Source of the DNA: UBA3064 sp016868095
Lineage (GTDB): Bacteria; Pseudomonadota; Gammaproteobacteria; Burkholderiales; Burkholderiaceae_E
Length of the DNA: 14,732 bases
Direction: 5' to 3'
NCBI GenBank assembly: GCA_041175665.1
Contig: JBEDEM010000059.1
Coordinates: forward strand, 1 to 14,732
Positions 7,353 through 14,185 of the stretch are shown here, piece after piece (position 1 is the first letter of the stretch; the number at the start of each line of letters is the position of its first letter). The position numbers and the translations under genes are program-made. A model generated the notes under the pieces. It searched no databases. It was not told the origin of the DNA and saw nothing but the letters and a program-made list of their open reading frames with translations.

Positions 7353-8995
7353 TTAAGCGCTTGAGCCTGTAAAGCCGCCTTCAAAAAGGCGATAAATAAA
7401 GGGTGACCATCTCGGGGTGTTGATGTGAACTCAGGGTGAAATTGCACGCCAACAAACCACGGATGAACCGATTGAGGCAGTTCAATCATTTCGGTCAGAC
7501 CTTCATTCGGGGTTGTGGCCGAAACCATCAAGCCTTGCTGCTCAAGTTGTGCGACATAATGGTTATTTACCTCATATCGATGGCGATGGCGTTCATTCAC
7601 GCTCTCACCATAGATGTCAAAGGCTAAGGTCCCAGGGCGAATAGGACAGCGCTGTGCGCCTAGCCGCATTGTTCCACCAAGGTCTGATTCGCTGCTTCGA
7701 CGTTCGAGTTGTCCGTCGCGATCAAGCCACTCGGTAATCAGTCCGACCACCGGATGCGCTGTGTGCTCTGCAAACTCCGTGCTGTTGGCCCCTTCAAGCC
7801 CACAACAATGGCGGGCAAATTCAATCACTGCCAGTTGCATACCTAAACAGATTCCAAGGTAAGGAATCTTGTGCTCACGAGCATACTGAATCGCGGCAAT
7901 CTTGCCTTCGACCCCGCGTTTACCAAAACCACCGGGTACGAGCACCGCATCAAAGTGTTCTAAACTTGCGACCGATCCTTCATCAACCTGCTCCGAATCG
8001 AGATACTCGATGTCAATCTTTGATTCGGTGTGCATCCCCGCATGGACTAGCGCCTCCGTCAGCGACTTATAAGACTCGGTAAGGTCAACATACTTGCCCA
8101 CCATCGCGATGCGAAGGCGGTGCTTGGGCTGACTTAATGCGGCCACGAGCTTGTCCCAAACCGAAAGATCGGCTTTAGGTGCATCGAGCCTTAGCAAATC
8201 CGCCAAACGTTCGTCGACCGCTTGCTCAAACAACATGCGCGGTATCTTGTAAATGGAATCAGCGTCCCAGACCGAGATGACTGAATCAAGCGGCACGTTA
8301 GAAAATAAGGAGATCTTTGCCCGCTCATCTTCGGGAATCGGTCGATCAGCCCGACACAATAAGATATCGGCTTGAATCCCAATCTCACGCAGCTTTTGCA
8401 CCGAGTGTTGGGTTGGCTTGGTTTTGAGCTCGCCCGCTGAGGCAATAAAAGGCACAAGCGTCAGGTGAACAAAGCAGCAGCTGCCGCGCCCCAAACGCAA
8501 ACTCATTTGCCTCGCCGCTTCTAAAAAAGGCAAGGACTCGATATCGCCGACGGTACCCCCGATTTCCACAATGGCGACTTGGGCCGCCTGGCCATCATCG
8601 AGCACGGCGCCGCGCTCAATGAATGACTGGATTTCGTTAGTGATGTGCGGGATGACTTGAACCGTGCGGCCGAGATACTCGCCCCGACGCTCCTTGCGAA
8701 TCACCGAATCGTAGATCTGTCCGGTTGTGAAGTTATTGCTGCGGCGCATACGCGCCTTGATGAAGCGCTCGTAATGCCCCAGATCAAGATCGGTTTCCGC
8801 CCCATCTTCGGTGACAAAAACCTCACCGTGCTGGAAGGGGCTCATGGTGCCGGGGTCGACGTTGATGTAGGGATCAAGCTTGAGCAAAGTGACGCGAAGG
8901 CCACGCGATTCGAGCAGGGCCGCCATCGAGGCAGCTGCGATTCCTTTGCCCAGCGATGACACCACGCCGCCGGTCACGAAAACAAATTGGGTCAT
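7349..8995 (-). CDS. pyrG: CTP synthase
   Basis: A 548-residue CTP synthase, which aminates UTP to CTP using ATP and glutamine; the usual length is about 545. The N-terminal synthetase domain begins MTQFVFVTGGVVSSLGKG and includes the KLDPYINVDPGTMSP and EIGGTVGDIES motifs. The C-terminal class I glutamine amidotransferase domain has GICLGMQ with nucleophile Cys383 and GVQFHPEF with His520 and Glu522. The frame stays open upstream to 9064, but ATG 8995 gives the family N-terminus and has GGAA 7 nt upstream, so the extra 23 residues are rejected. It is first in the pyrG-kdsA-eno-ftsB operon, downstream of a TATAAT box, and divergent from the PcaC-like gene. Confidence 0.98.
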   Translation of the reverse strand: MTQFVFVTGGVVSSLGKGIAAASMAALLESRGLRVTLLKLDPYINVDPGTMSPFQHGEVFVTEDGAETDLDLGHYERFIKARMRRSNNFTTGQIYDSVIRKERRGEYLGRTVQVIPHITNEIQSFIERGAVLDDGQAAQVAIVEIGGTVGDIESLPFLEAARQMSLRLGRGSCCFVHLTLVPFIASAGELKTKPTQHSVQKLREIGIQADILLCRADRPIPEDERAKISLFSNVPLDSVISVWDADSIYKIPRMLFEQAVDERLADLLRLDAPKADLSVWDKLVAALSQPKHRLRIAMVGKYVDLTESYKSLTEALVHAGMHTESKIDIEYLDSEQVDEGSVASLEHFDAVLVPGGFGKRGVEGKIAAIQYAREHKIPYLGICLGMQLAVIEFARHCCGLEGANSTEFAEHTAHPVVGLITEWLDRDGQLERRSSESDLGGTMRLGAQRCPIRPGTLAFDIYGESVNERHRHRYEVNNHYVAQLEQQGLMVSATTPNEGLTEMIELPQSVHPWFVGVQFHPEFTSTPRDGHPLFIAFLKAALQAQALK

Positions 8996-9017
8996 GGGCA
9001 AGTTCCGTGAAAGCGGA

Positions 9018-9023
9018 ATTATA
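9018..9023 (-). promoter_or_regulatory. Predicted -10 box (TATAAT) of the pyrG operon promoter
   Basis: On the minus strand TATAAT occurs 22 bp before ATG 8995, placing transcription start near 9011 and giving a short leader of about 16 nt. No good TTGACA match is seen at 16-18 bp upstream; the nearest (TCGACC) has only a 15-bp spacer. The box is an exact consensus match, but the promoter is inferred. Confidence 0.55.
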
Positions 9024-9103
9024 GCCACACTGCGTAGCGGTCGATGCTCGGCTGTGCATGCCATGATCGAGCCATCTTTTTCAATTGACCTGGAGATCGA
9101 GAA

Positions 9104-9484
9104 ATGGACCAGAAAATGTACGACGATGGACTAAAAGTTCGCAAAGAAGTACTCGGCGAGGATTATGTCAATAAGGCCATTCAAAATGCCGATGACTTTA
9201 ACCGCCCCTTTCAAGAACTTGTCACCGAATTTTGTTGGGGTGCTTGCTGGACCCGTCCGGGCCTTGATCGGCGCACCCGTAGCATGCTCAATCTTGCGAT
9301 GCTCTCAGCACTCGGTCGCGCTCATGAACTGAAACTCCATATCCGTGGGGCCTTGACCAATGGCGTAAGCAAGGAAGAAATTCGCGAAGTACTCATCCAA
9401 TCGGCTGTTTATGCGGGCATTCCTGCCGGGGTGGAAGCCTTCCGTTGCGCCAAAGAAGTCTTTGCCGAACTCGATAAGCAGTGA
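9104..9484 (+). CDS. PcaC-like carboxymuconolactone decarboxylase family protein
   Basis: A 126-residue, all-helical CMD/AhpD-superfamily protein closely matching 4-carboxymuconolactone decarboxylase (PcaC) in layout. Visible are an RPFQELV segment (34-40), WTRPGLDRRTRSMLNLAM (49-66), the core ELKLHIRGALTNGVS (75-89) and EEIREVLIQSAVYAGIP (91-107). The AhpD peroxidase CxxC motif is absent; cysteines are at 44, 48 and 115. PcaC decarboxylates gamma-carboxymuconolactone in the beta-ketoadipate pathway, but no other pca genes are in view, so the true substrate may differ. ATG 9104 is preceded by GGAG at 9092-9095. It is the first gene of a three-gene unit with a hydroxyacid dehydrogenase (7-bp gap) and an MBL-fold hydrolase. 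No clear promoter was found in the 108-bp divergent spacer with pyrG. Confidence 0.9.
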   Translation: MDQKMYDDGLKVRKEVLGEDYVNKAIQNADDFNRPFQELVTEFCWGACWTRPGLDRRTRSMLNLAMLSALGRAHELKLHIRGALTNGVSKEEIREVLIQSAVYAGIPAGVEAFRCAKEVFAELDKQ

Positions 9485-9491
9485 GGCCAAC

Positions 9492-10418
9492 ATGACTGAG
9501 ACTCCGATGCTGGGTTTTATTGGCCTGGGCAATATGGGTTTGCCGATGGCCTCGCGTCTGCTTGCCGCTGGACACAAACTCGTTGCCTTCGATTTGCGCA
9601 AGGAAGCTTGCGATGCGCTGGCAGCACAGGGCGCAGAGATTGCGACAAGCCCGCGAGCTGTCGCCGATCGAGCCAAGACAGTGTTCTTGAGCTTACCCAC
9701 GCCGCAAGTTGTTCGGGCCGTCATCGAAGGCCAGCATGAGGCCGAGGGGCTCATCGGTGCAGCATCCATAAAAGTCTTGGTTGATTTATCGACCACGGGG
9801 GCGAGCATAACCAAGGCGCTGGCTCAGCACGTTCAAAAAGCTGGCATTCGCTATGTTGATTCGCCGGTTAGTGGTGGCGTCAATGGTGCAGTTAAAGGCA
9901 CGCTTGCAGTCATGTGCGCTTGTGCTCGCACCGATTATGAATCGCTCGAAGCACTACTTTCTGTCTTTGGTAAAGCCTTTCATGTGGGTGAATCCCCTGG
10001 CCTTGGTCAGAGCATGAAGCTTGCGAACAATATGCTTTCTGCAACCGCCATGGCAGCCAGCGCTGAGGCTATCGCCTTTGGCGTCAAACAAGGGCTCAAC
10101 CCCATGGTGATGGCAGAAGTGATCAATGTGTCAACCGGCGCAAACACAGCGATTCGCGATAAGTTTCCCAAAGCCATCATCCCGAGGCTTTTTAACTTTG
10201 GCTTTGCAAGTGGCTTGATGAATAAAGATGTTCAGCTCTGTCTCCAGGAGGCGCAGGCTTGCGGCGTTCCGATGGCCGTTGGCTCAGCAGTCGGCGCGAT
10301 TTGGAACGAAACCGTTGAGCAACTCGGAGCCGAAAGCGACTTTACTGAGGTCGCAAAAATCATCGAGACAAAGGCTGGTGTTGTGATTGAAGTTAAAACA
10401 CCATCATCCAAGGAGTAG
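9492..10418 (+). CDS. NAD(P)-dependent beta-hydroxyacid dehydrogenase, 3-hydroxyisobutyrate dehydrogenase family
   Basis: A 308-residue enzyme. The N-terminal Rossmann domain carries GLGNMG (11-16) after LGFI. The substrate-binding motif DSPVSGGVNGA is at 123-133, and the catalytic lysine is Lys176 in MKLANN, followed by the all-helical C-terminal domain. Family members oxidise 3-hydroxyisobutyrate or related beta-hydroxyacids, or reduce tartronate or succinic semialdehydes. The exact substrate is not determinable here. I chose ATG 9492, which has GAGG at 9483-9486. The frame is open further upstream, from 9411, but that would overlap the PcaC-like gene and add 27 residues before the Rossmann strand. 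The stop codon at 10416-10418 abuts the Shine-Dalgarno of the next gene. A second, divergent family member lies at 14172-14732. Confidence 0.93.
   Translation: MTETPMLGFIGLGNMGLPMASRLLAAGHKLVAFDLRKEACDALAAQGAEIATSPRAVADRAKTVFLSLPTPQVVRAVIEGQHEAEGLIGAASIKVLVDLSTTGASITKALAQHVQKAGIRYVDSPVSGGVNGAVKGTLAVMCACARTDYESLEALLSVFGKAFHVGESPGLGQSMKLANNMLSATAMAASAEAIAFGVKQGLNPMVMAEVINVSTGANTAIRDKFPKAIIPRLFNFGFASGLMNKDVQLCLQEAQACGVPMAVGSAVGAIWNETVEQLGAESDFTEVAKIIETKAGVVIEVKTPSSKE
10411..10415 (+). promoter_or_regulatory. Shine-Dalgarno fixing a TTG start for the MBL-fold hydrolase
   Basis: AGGAG ends one base before the HIBADH-like stop codon and lies 7 nt before TTG 10423. There is no ATG or GTG nearby in that frame: the next Met is about 32 codons on. 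It therefore selects an unusual TTG initiator. Confidence 0.75.
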
Positions 10419-10422
10419 CGCT

Positions 10423-11202
10423 TTGGACACTTACGAAGTTTATGCGCTCAAATACGCCGATCATCCAAACAGACCTGCAGCCAATAATTTCATCGGTCAT
10501 GATGAACACGATGGCACCATGCCCATCGATTATTTTGTCTGGCTGATCAAGCAAGGCAGCAAACACTGGATTGTCGACACCGGCTTCAGTCGACAAGCCG
10601 GTGAATCACGCGGAAGGCGATTCCTCGCCTGCCCAGGCGATACGCTTCAAGCCATGGGGGTAGATCCAGCAAGCATTACCGATGTGATCATCACCCATAT
10701 GCATTATGACCATTGCGGCAATCACCACTTGTTTGGTGGTGCGCGCTTTCACCTGCAGGACCGCGAAATCGCCTACGCGACAGGACGATGCATGTGTTTT
10801 AAACCAATGCGCGAAGCCTACGATGAAGAGGATGTCGTCGCAATGGTTCGCCGCGTGCATCGCGGTAAAGCAGTATTTCACGATGGCGATGAGGAGATTG
10901 CGCCCGGGCTTAGTGTGCATCGAATCGGTGGACACACCATGGGCTTGCAAAGCCTGCGCATTCACACTCGAAAAGGCTGGCTGGTGCTCGCATCCGATGC
11001 AGCGCATCTCTACGCCAACATGGAACAATCACGGCCATTTCCTATTGTTTATAACGTCGCCGATATGCTTGAAGGCCACCAAAGGCTTTATCGATTAGCT
11101 TCCAGCCCTGATCTGGTGATACCGGGTCATGACCCTCTTGTGATGCAACGCTACCCCTCGCCTTCTACTGAACTTGAGGGACGCGTTGTAAGACTTGACT
11201 AG
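10423..11202 (+). CDS. metallo-beta-lactamase-fold hydrolase, N-acyl-homoserine-lactonase-like (TTG start)
   Basis: A 259-residue MBL-fold protein with a complete dinuclear metal site: H92-x-H94-x-D96-H97 (THMHYDH), His171 (GGHTMG), Asp192 (ASDAAH) and His236 (PGHDP). The layout resembles AiiA/AttM-type lactonases, which open homoserine lactones or gamma-butyrolactone; lactone type cannot be told from the sequence. No signal peptide is present, so it is cytoplasmic. The TTG start gives an N-terminus (DTYEVYALKYA) that leads straight into the first strand. An earlier in-frame TTG at 10387 lacks a ribosome-binding site. It is the last gene of the PcaC-like/HIBADH-like unit and may hydrolyse a lactone made or modified by them (inference). 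A quorum-quenching role is an alternative. Confidence 0.9.
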   Translation: MDTYEVYALKYADHPNRPAANNFIGHDEHDGTMPIDYFVWLIKQGSKHWIVDTGFSRQAGESRGRRFLACPGDTLQAMGVDPASITDVIITHMHYDHCGNHHLFGGARFHLQDREIAYATGRCMCFKPMREAYDEEDVVAMVRRVHRGKAVFHDGDEEIAPGLSVHRIGGHTMGLQSLRIHTRKGWLVLASDAAHLYANMEQSRPFPIVYNVADMLEGHQRLYRLASSPDLVIPGHDPLVMQRYPSPSTELEGRVVRLD

Positions 11203-11220
11203 CGTGAGCGGCTTGCGGGT

Positions 11221-11246
11221 CCGCATCAATCAGCTTAGGGATGCGG
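11221..11246. other. 7-bp inverted repeat at a convergent gene junction
   Basis: CCGCATC (11221-11227) and GATGCGG (11240-11246) are exact reverse complements with a 12-nt loop, spanning the NIPSNAP stop codon just after the MBL gene. No T-run follows on either strand, so an intrinsic terminator is not supported; a weak mRNA 3'-end hairpin is possible. Confidence 0.35.
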
Positions 11247-11552
11247 CCCCCAGGGTGAGGCCAGCATCAGCTTATTTTGTTGTGATTGCAAGAGCGGTCT
11301 TAGTTTTTTCGCAAAAGCCATGAATTGCTCATCGCCAAAAACACCCGCCCAAAACGCGCGGCGATCAGCATCGTCATCAAACTTCCATAAATGGATAATC
11401 TGGTTGATCGCGCCAACATCGCCTGTGAAATAACCAACAAGTTTGGCAGGATGCTTTTGAAGCGCTGGCCAGCCCTCTTGCTGATAAAGCTGTACCACCT
11501 CGGACATCTTTCCAACGACAACATCATAAGTCCTGAGTTCATAAATGGCCAT
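11235..11552 (-). CDS. NIPSNAP family protein (dimeric alpha+beta barrel)
   Basis: A 105-residue single-domain protein. It begins with the characteristic MAIYELRTYDV strand, followed by a helix with GWPALQKHP, a central strand around KLVGYFTGDVGAINQIIHLWKF (37-58), and a helix containing DADRRAFWAG. This is the standard NIPSNAP domain of about 100 residues, a ferredoxin-like dimeric barrel. The biochemical role of bacterial NIPSNAP proteins is not established. They often sit in catabolic gene clusters, and related barrels bind small hydrophobic or aromatic molecules. A strong AAGGAG Shine-Dalgarno (11561-11566) lies 8 nt before ATG 11552, in the 25-bp gap after the SDR gene, so the two are probably one transcript. 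The stop falls in a short inverted repeat. Confidence 0.88.
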   Translation of the reverse strand: MAIYELRTYDVVVGKMSEVVQLYQQEGWPALQKHPAKLVGYFTGDVGAINQIIHLWKFDDDADRRAFWAGVFGDEQFMAFAKKLRPLLQSQQNKLMLASPWGPHP

Positions 11553-11560
11553 GGATCACA

Positions 11561-11566
11561 CTCCTT
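11561..11566 (-). promoter_or_regulatory. Shine-Dalgarno of the NIPSNAP gene
   Basis: AAGGAG on the minus strand, 8 nt before ATG 11552, is the strongest ribosome-binding site seen in this part of the window. It lies between the SDR stop and the NIPSNAP start. Confidence 0.75.
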
Positions 11567-11577
11567 TTCTAAAACTT

Positions 11578-12375
11578 TTAAGTAGGCCCGTCATCAGCAG
11601 AAATCACTGCCCCGTTAACAAAACCAGAACGACCGCTTGCAAGCATGAGCAAAACCGCATCGAGGTCTTCGGGCTTTCCAATACGGCGGCGCGGTAAACG
11701 CGCAATCAGCTTTTGCCCTGCATCGCTTTCAAAGTGCGCTTGATTAATTTCGGTCAGAATATATCCCGGGCAGATCGCATTGACATTAATATTGTATCGA
11801 CCCCATTCGAGCGCCATCGCCCGCGTCATATGCACGACTGCGGCTTTGCTCATGCAATAAACCCCGATCATCGAAAGCACTTCGAGCCCTGCCATCGATG
11901 CAATATTAATAATTCTTGAAGCCGGCATCGATTCGAGATTTGGCAAAAGCTTGGCGCGTTCGATCATCGATTTGGCCACCGCTTGCGCAACAAAAAAGGC
12001 GCCACGGGTGTTTGTATTGAAAACAAAATCGAAGTCCTTCTCGGTCACATCACTCAGCCGCTGCGTCGTGCTCACCCCTGAATTGTTGACCAAGATGTCA
12101 ATAGGCCCCGCTACAGCCTGCGCCTGGGCAACGCCCGCTTCGATCGACTCGACTGAACTGACATCCATACACACACAGTAAACCCTCGCACCCTTTGCCT
12201 CGAGCCTATCGCGAAGGGCCTCAAGTCGGTCCATACGCCGAGCAGCAATCACCAGCTTGCAGCCTTGCTCTGCCAGCACCGTCGCAAAGCGAGCACCGAG
12301 CCCACTCGAAGCGCCGGTCACCAGCGCCAACTTTCCATCAAGGCCAAACCAATTCGAGTCTGTTTGTGAATCCAT
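11578..12375 (-). CDS. short-chain dehydrogenase/reductase (SDR) oxidoreductase
   Basis: A 265-residue classical SDR using NAD(P)H. It has the cofactor-binding TGASSGLG (20-27), DVSS (71-74), NNSG (97-100, usually NNAG), catalytic Ser160 (INIASMAG), the Tyr173-x3-Lys177 pair (YCMSK) and the downstream CPGYILTE (202-209). The sequence resembles 3-ketoacyl-(ACP/CoA) reductase or glucose-1-dehydrogenase-like SDRs, but the substrate cannot be named. Start ATG 12375 is chosen because AAGGG lies 7 nt upstream (12383-12387). The frame is open back to a GTG at 12420, which would add 15 residues of no family likeness. It is followed by the NIPSNAP gene after 25 bp and is divergent from ETF-QO across a 120-bp spacer that holds a palindrome. 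Confidence 0.92.
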   Translation of the reverse strand: MDSQTDSNWFGLDGKLALVTGASSGLGARFATVLAEQGCKLVIAARRMDRLEALRDRLEAKGARVYCVCMDVSSVESIEAGVAQAQAVAGPIDILVNNSGVSTTQRLSDVTEKDFDFVFNTNTRGAFFVAQAVAKSMIERAKLLPNLESMPASRIINIASMAGLEVLSMIGVYCMSKAAVVHMTRAMALEWGRYNINVNAICPGYILTEINQAHFESDAGQKLIARLPRRRIGKPEDLDAVLLMLASGRSGFVNGAVISADDGPT

Positions 12376-12382
12376 GAAAAAG

Positions 12383-12387
12383 CCCTT
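12383..12387 (-). promoter_or_regulatory. Shine-Dalgarno fixing the SDR start
   Basis: AAGGG on the minus strand, 7 nt before ATG 12375, supports this ATG rather than the upstream in-frame GTG at 12420. Confidence 0.6.
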
Positions 12388-12404
12388 AAGCAACAAAGCG
12401 ATGA

Positions 12405-12419
12405 TGGTCTCACAGACCA
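12405..12419. promoter_or_regulatory. Perfect palindrome in the SDR/ETF-QO divergent spacer (possible operator)
   Basis: TGGTCT (12405-12410) and AGACCA (12414-12419) are exact reverse complements around a 3-nt centre. The site lies 30-44 bp upstream of the SDR start and 77-91 bp upstream of the ETF-QO start, where a repressor could act on either gene. No regulator gene is nearby, and I see no clear -10/-35 elements around it. Symmetry is directly seen; regulation is inferred. Confidence 0.4.
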
Positions 12420-12495
12420 CAATGAACCGGCGCCGTTTGCCCTAAAGGCATAGATTGGCCGACAATCGCAAAGTTTCACTATTGTGGGGATCGAC

Positions 12496-14142
12496 ATGAG
12501 CAGCGAACGCGAGTCCATGGAGTTTGATGTCTTGATTGTGGGCGGAGGTCCAGCCGGCTTGGCAGCCGCTATTCGTTTGAAGCAACTTGCACAGGCCAAA
12601 GGCAGCGATTTGCAAGTCTGTTTGATCGAAAAAGGCTCAGAAGTTGGCGCCCACACGCTCTCGGGTGCGGTCATGGATCCACTTGCCATGAACGAGCTAT
12701 TTCCAGACTGGAAAGCGCTTGGCGCGCCCCTGGACACCGAGGTTGCTGAAGACCGTTTTCTATTTCTTTCAAAAAACGACAGCACCTCTATTCCGCCTTG
12801 GGCACTTCCCGATTGTTTCGTGAACCACGGCAACTACATCGTTAGCCTGTCCAATGTTGTGAAGTGGATGGGCAAGCAAGCCGAAGCCTTAGGGGTCGAT
12901 GTTTACCCGGGATTTCCGGCTGCTGAAATTTTGTATAACGACGATGGCTCAGTAAAAGGCGTCATCACAGGTGATATGGGTATTGCACGCGATGGCTCAC
13001 AGCGTGGCGACTATCAACCAGGTATGGCCTTACTTGCGAAATACACCTTCTTTGCTGAAGGATCCAGAGGCCATTTAGGGCGCCAACTCATCGAACGTTT
13101 CCGACTTGACGAGGGTAAAGATCCCCAAAGCTATGGAATTGGACTCAAAGAGCTCTGGGAAATCGATCCAAAGCAGCATCAAGAAGGCCTGGTCATTCAT
13201 ACCGCGGGATGGCCACTTGAAAGTGACACCTATGGGGGGTCTTTTTTGTATCACATGAAAGACAATCTGGTCACAACCGGATTTGTCGTAGGACTAGGCT
13301 ATAGCAATCCCTGGCTTTCACCATTCGATGAATTTCAGCGTTATAAAACACACCCCTCGATTCGTCGATTTTTTGAAAGCGGCAAACGCATCGGTTATGG
13401 TGCAAGAGCCATTACCGCGGGTGGACTCAACAGCCTGCCACGCTTTGTCTTTCCAGGGGGCGCACTCCTTGGCTGCGATGCTGGATTCTTAAACGCTTCA
13501 AGAATTAAAGGCAGTCACGCTGCCATCAAGACTGGCATGCTTGCCGCCGAAGCCGCCTTTGAAGCCATTGCGGCGGGTCGCGCTAGCGATCAGCTTGATC
13601 GTTATCCACAAGCCTTCGAAGCCTCGTGGCTTTATCAAGAGTTATATAAAGCGCGAAATTTCAAACCAGCAATGAGCAAGGGTTTATGGATGGGAACGCT
13701 GATTGTGGGTATTGATCAGGTGCTCTTTAAAGGTAAGGCGCCATTTACCTTGCATCAAAGCCATCATGATCACGAGATGCTTAAGCCAGCCTCAGCTTGT
13801 CAGGCGATTGAATATCCTAAACCTGACGGGAAAATTAGTTTCGATCGACTCTCTTCAGTATTTATAGCCAACACCAATCACGAGGAAGATCAACCCATTC
13901 ATTTGACCCTAAAAGACGAAAGCGTTCCGGTTGCACTCAATCTTGAGCGATTTGCCGGCCCCGAACAGCGCTATTGTCCCGCAGGTGTTTATGAGTATGT
14001 TGATGCAGCGCAAGGCAAAAGACTACAAATCAACGCGCAGAACTGCGTTCACTGCAAGACCTGCGACATCAAGGACCCAAGTCAAAATATAGTGTGGGTC
14101 ACACCTGAAGGCGGTGGCGGACCAAATTACGTCGGGATGTAA
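12496..14142 (+). CDS. electron-transfer flavoprotein-ubiquinone oxidoreductase (ETF-QO)
   Basis: A 548-residue membrane-associated iron-sulfur flavoprotein that passes electrons from reduced ETF (fed by acyl-CoA and related dehydrogenases) to ubiquinone. The N-terminal FAD site has IVGGGPAG (14-21). The second FAD motif GCDAGFLNASRIKGSHAAIKTG is at 326-347. The C-terminal 4Fe-4S ligands are Cys494 (RYCPAGVYE), Cys517, Cys520 and Cys523 (NCVHCKTC), followed by the terminal GGGGPNY. Length matches the bacterial family (about 545-560). ATG 12496 gives the N-terminus MSSERESMEFD, with GGGGA 5 nt upstream (12486-12490). A GTG at 12484 in the same frame would bury that site. etfA and etfB are not in the window. 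The gene is divergent from the SDR gene and convergent with the second HIBADH-like gene. Confidence 0.97.
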   Translation: MSSERESMEFDVLIVGGGPAGLAAAIRLKQLAQAKGSDLQVCLIEKGSEVGAHTLSGAVMDPLAMNELFPDWKALGAPLDTEVAEDRFLFLSKNDSTSIPPWALPDCFVNHGNYIVSLSNVVKWMGKQAEALGVDVYPGFPAAEILYNDDGSVKGVITGDMGIARDGSQRGDYQPGMALLAKYTFFAEGSRGHLGRQLIERFRLDEGKDPQSYGIGLKELWEIDPKQHQEGLVIHTAGWPLESDTYGGSFLYHMKDNLVTTGFVVGLGYSNPWLSPFDEFQRYKTHPSIRRFFESGKRIGYGARAITAGGLNSLPRFVFPGGALLGCDAGFLNASRIKGSHAAIKTGMLAAEAAFEAIAAGRASDQLDRYPQAFEASWLYQELYKARNFKPAMSKGLWMGTLIVGIDQVLFKGKAPFTLHQSHHDHEMLKPASACQAIEYPKPDGKISFDRLSSVFIANTNHEEDQPIHLTLKDESVPVALNLERFAGPEQRYCPAGVYEYVDAAQGKRLQINAQNCVHCKTCDIKDPSQNIVWVTPEGGGGPNYVGM

Positions 14143-14151
14143 ACGCTGAGG

Positions 14152-14185
14152 CTGTCGGCTCGCGAAGACGATCAGTTTTCTTTTT
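14152..14185 (+). terminator. Weak possible intrinsic terminator after ETF-QO
   Basis: CTGTCG (14152-14157) can pair with CGATCAG (14169-14175) with one bulged base and an 11-nt loop, followed directly by TTTTCTTTTT (14176-14185). The stem is short and imperfect, and the T-run overlaps the 3' end of the opposite gene, where it encodes lysines. Only suggestive. Confidence 0.3.

Noticed and set aside
9104..9484. AhpD-type alkylhydroperoxidase
   Set aside because: The required CxxC and following His pattern is absent, and the sequence pattern fits PcaC instead.
9305..9814. 169-residue minus-strand open frame
   Set aside because: Antisense to the PcaC-like and HIBADH-like genes, both well supported; no family resemblance.
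11221..11246. Bidirectional intrinsic terminator between the MBL and NIPSNAP genes
   Set aside because: A hairpin exists, but neither strand has a T-tract after it.
12405..12419. FadR-type fatty-acid regulator box
   Set aside because: The half-sites TGGT and ACCA are separated by 7 nt, whereas FadR sites have about 3 nt, so no named regulator is assigned.
12318..12833. 171-residue minus-strand open frame across the SDR/ETF-QO spacer
   Set aside because: It overlaps the conserved FAD-binding start of ETF-QO and the SDR N-terminus, has a low-complexity composition and no motif. It is a shadow frame.
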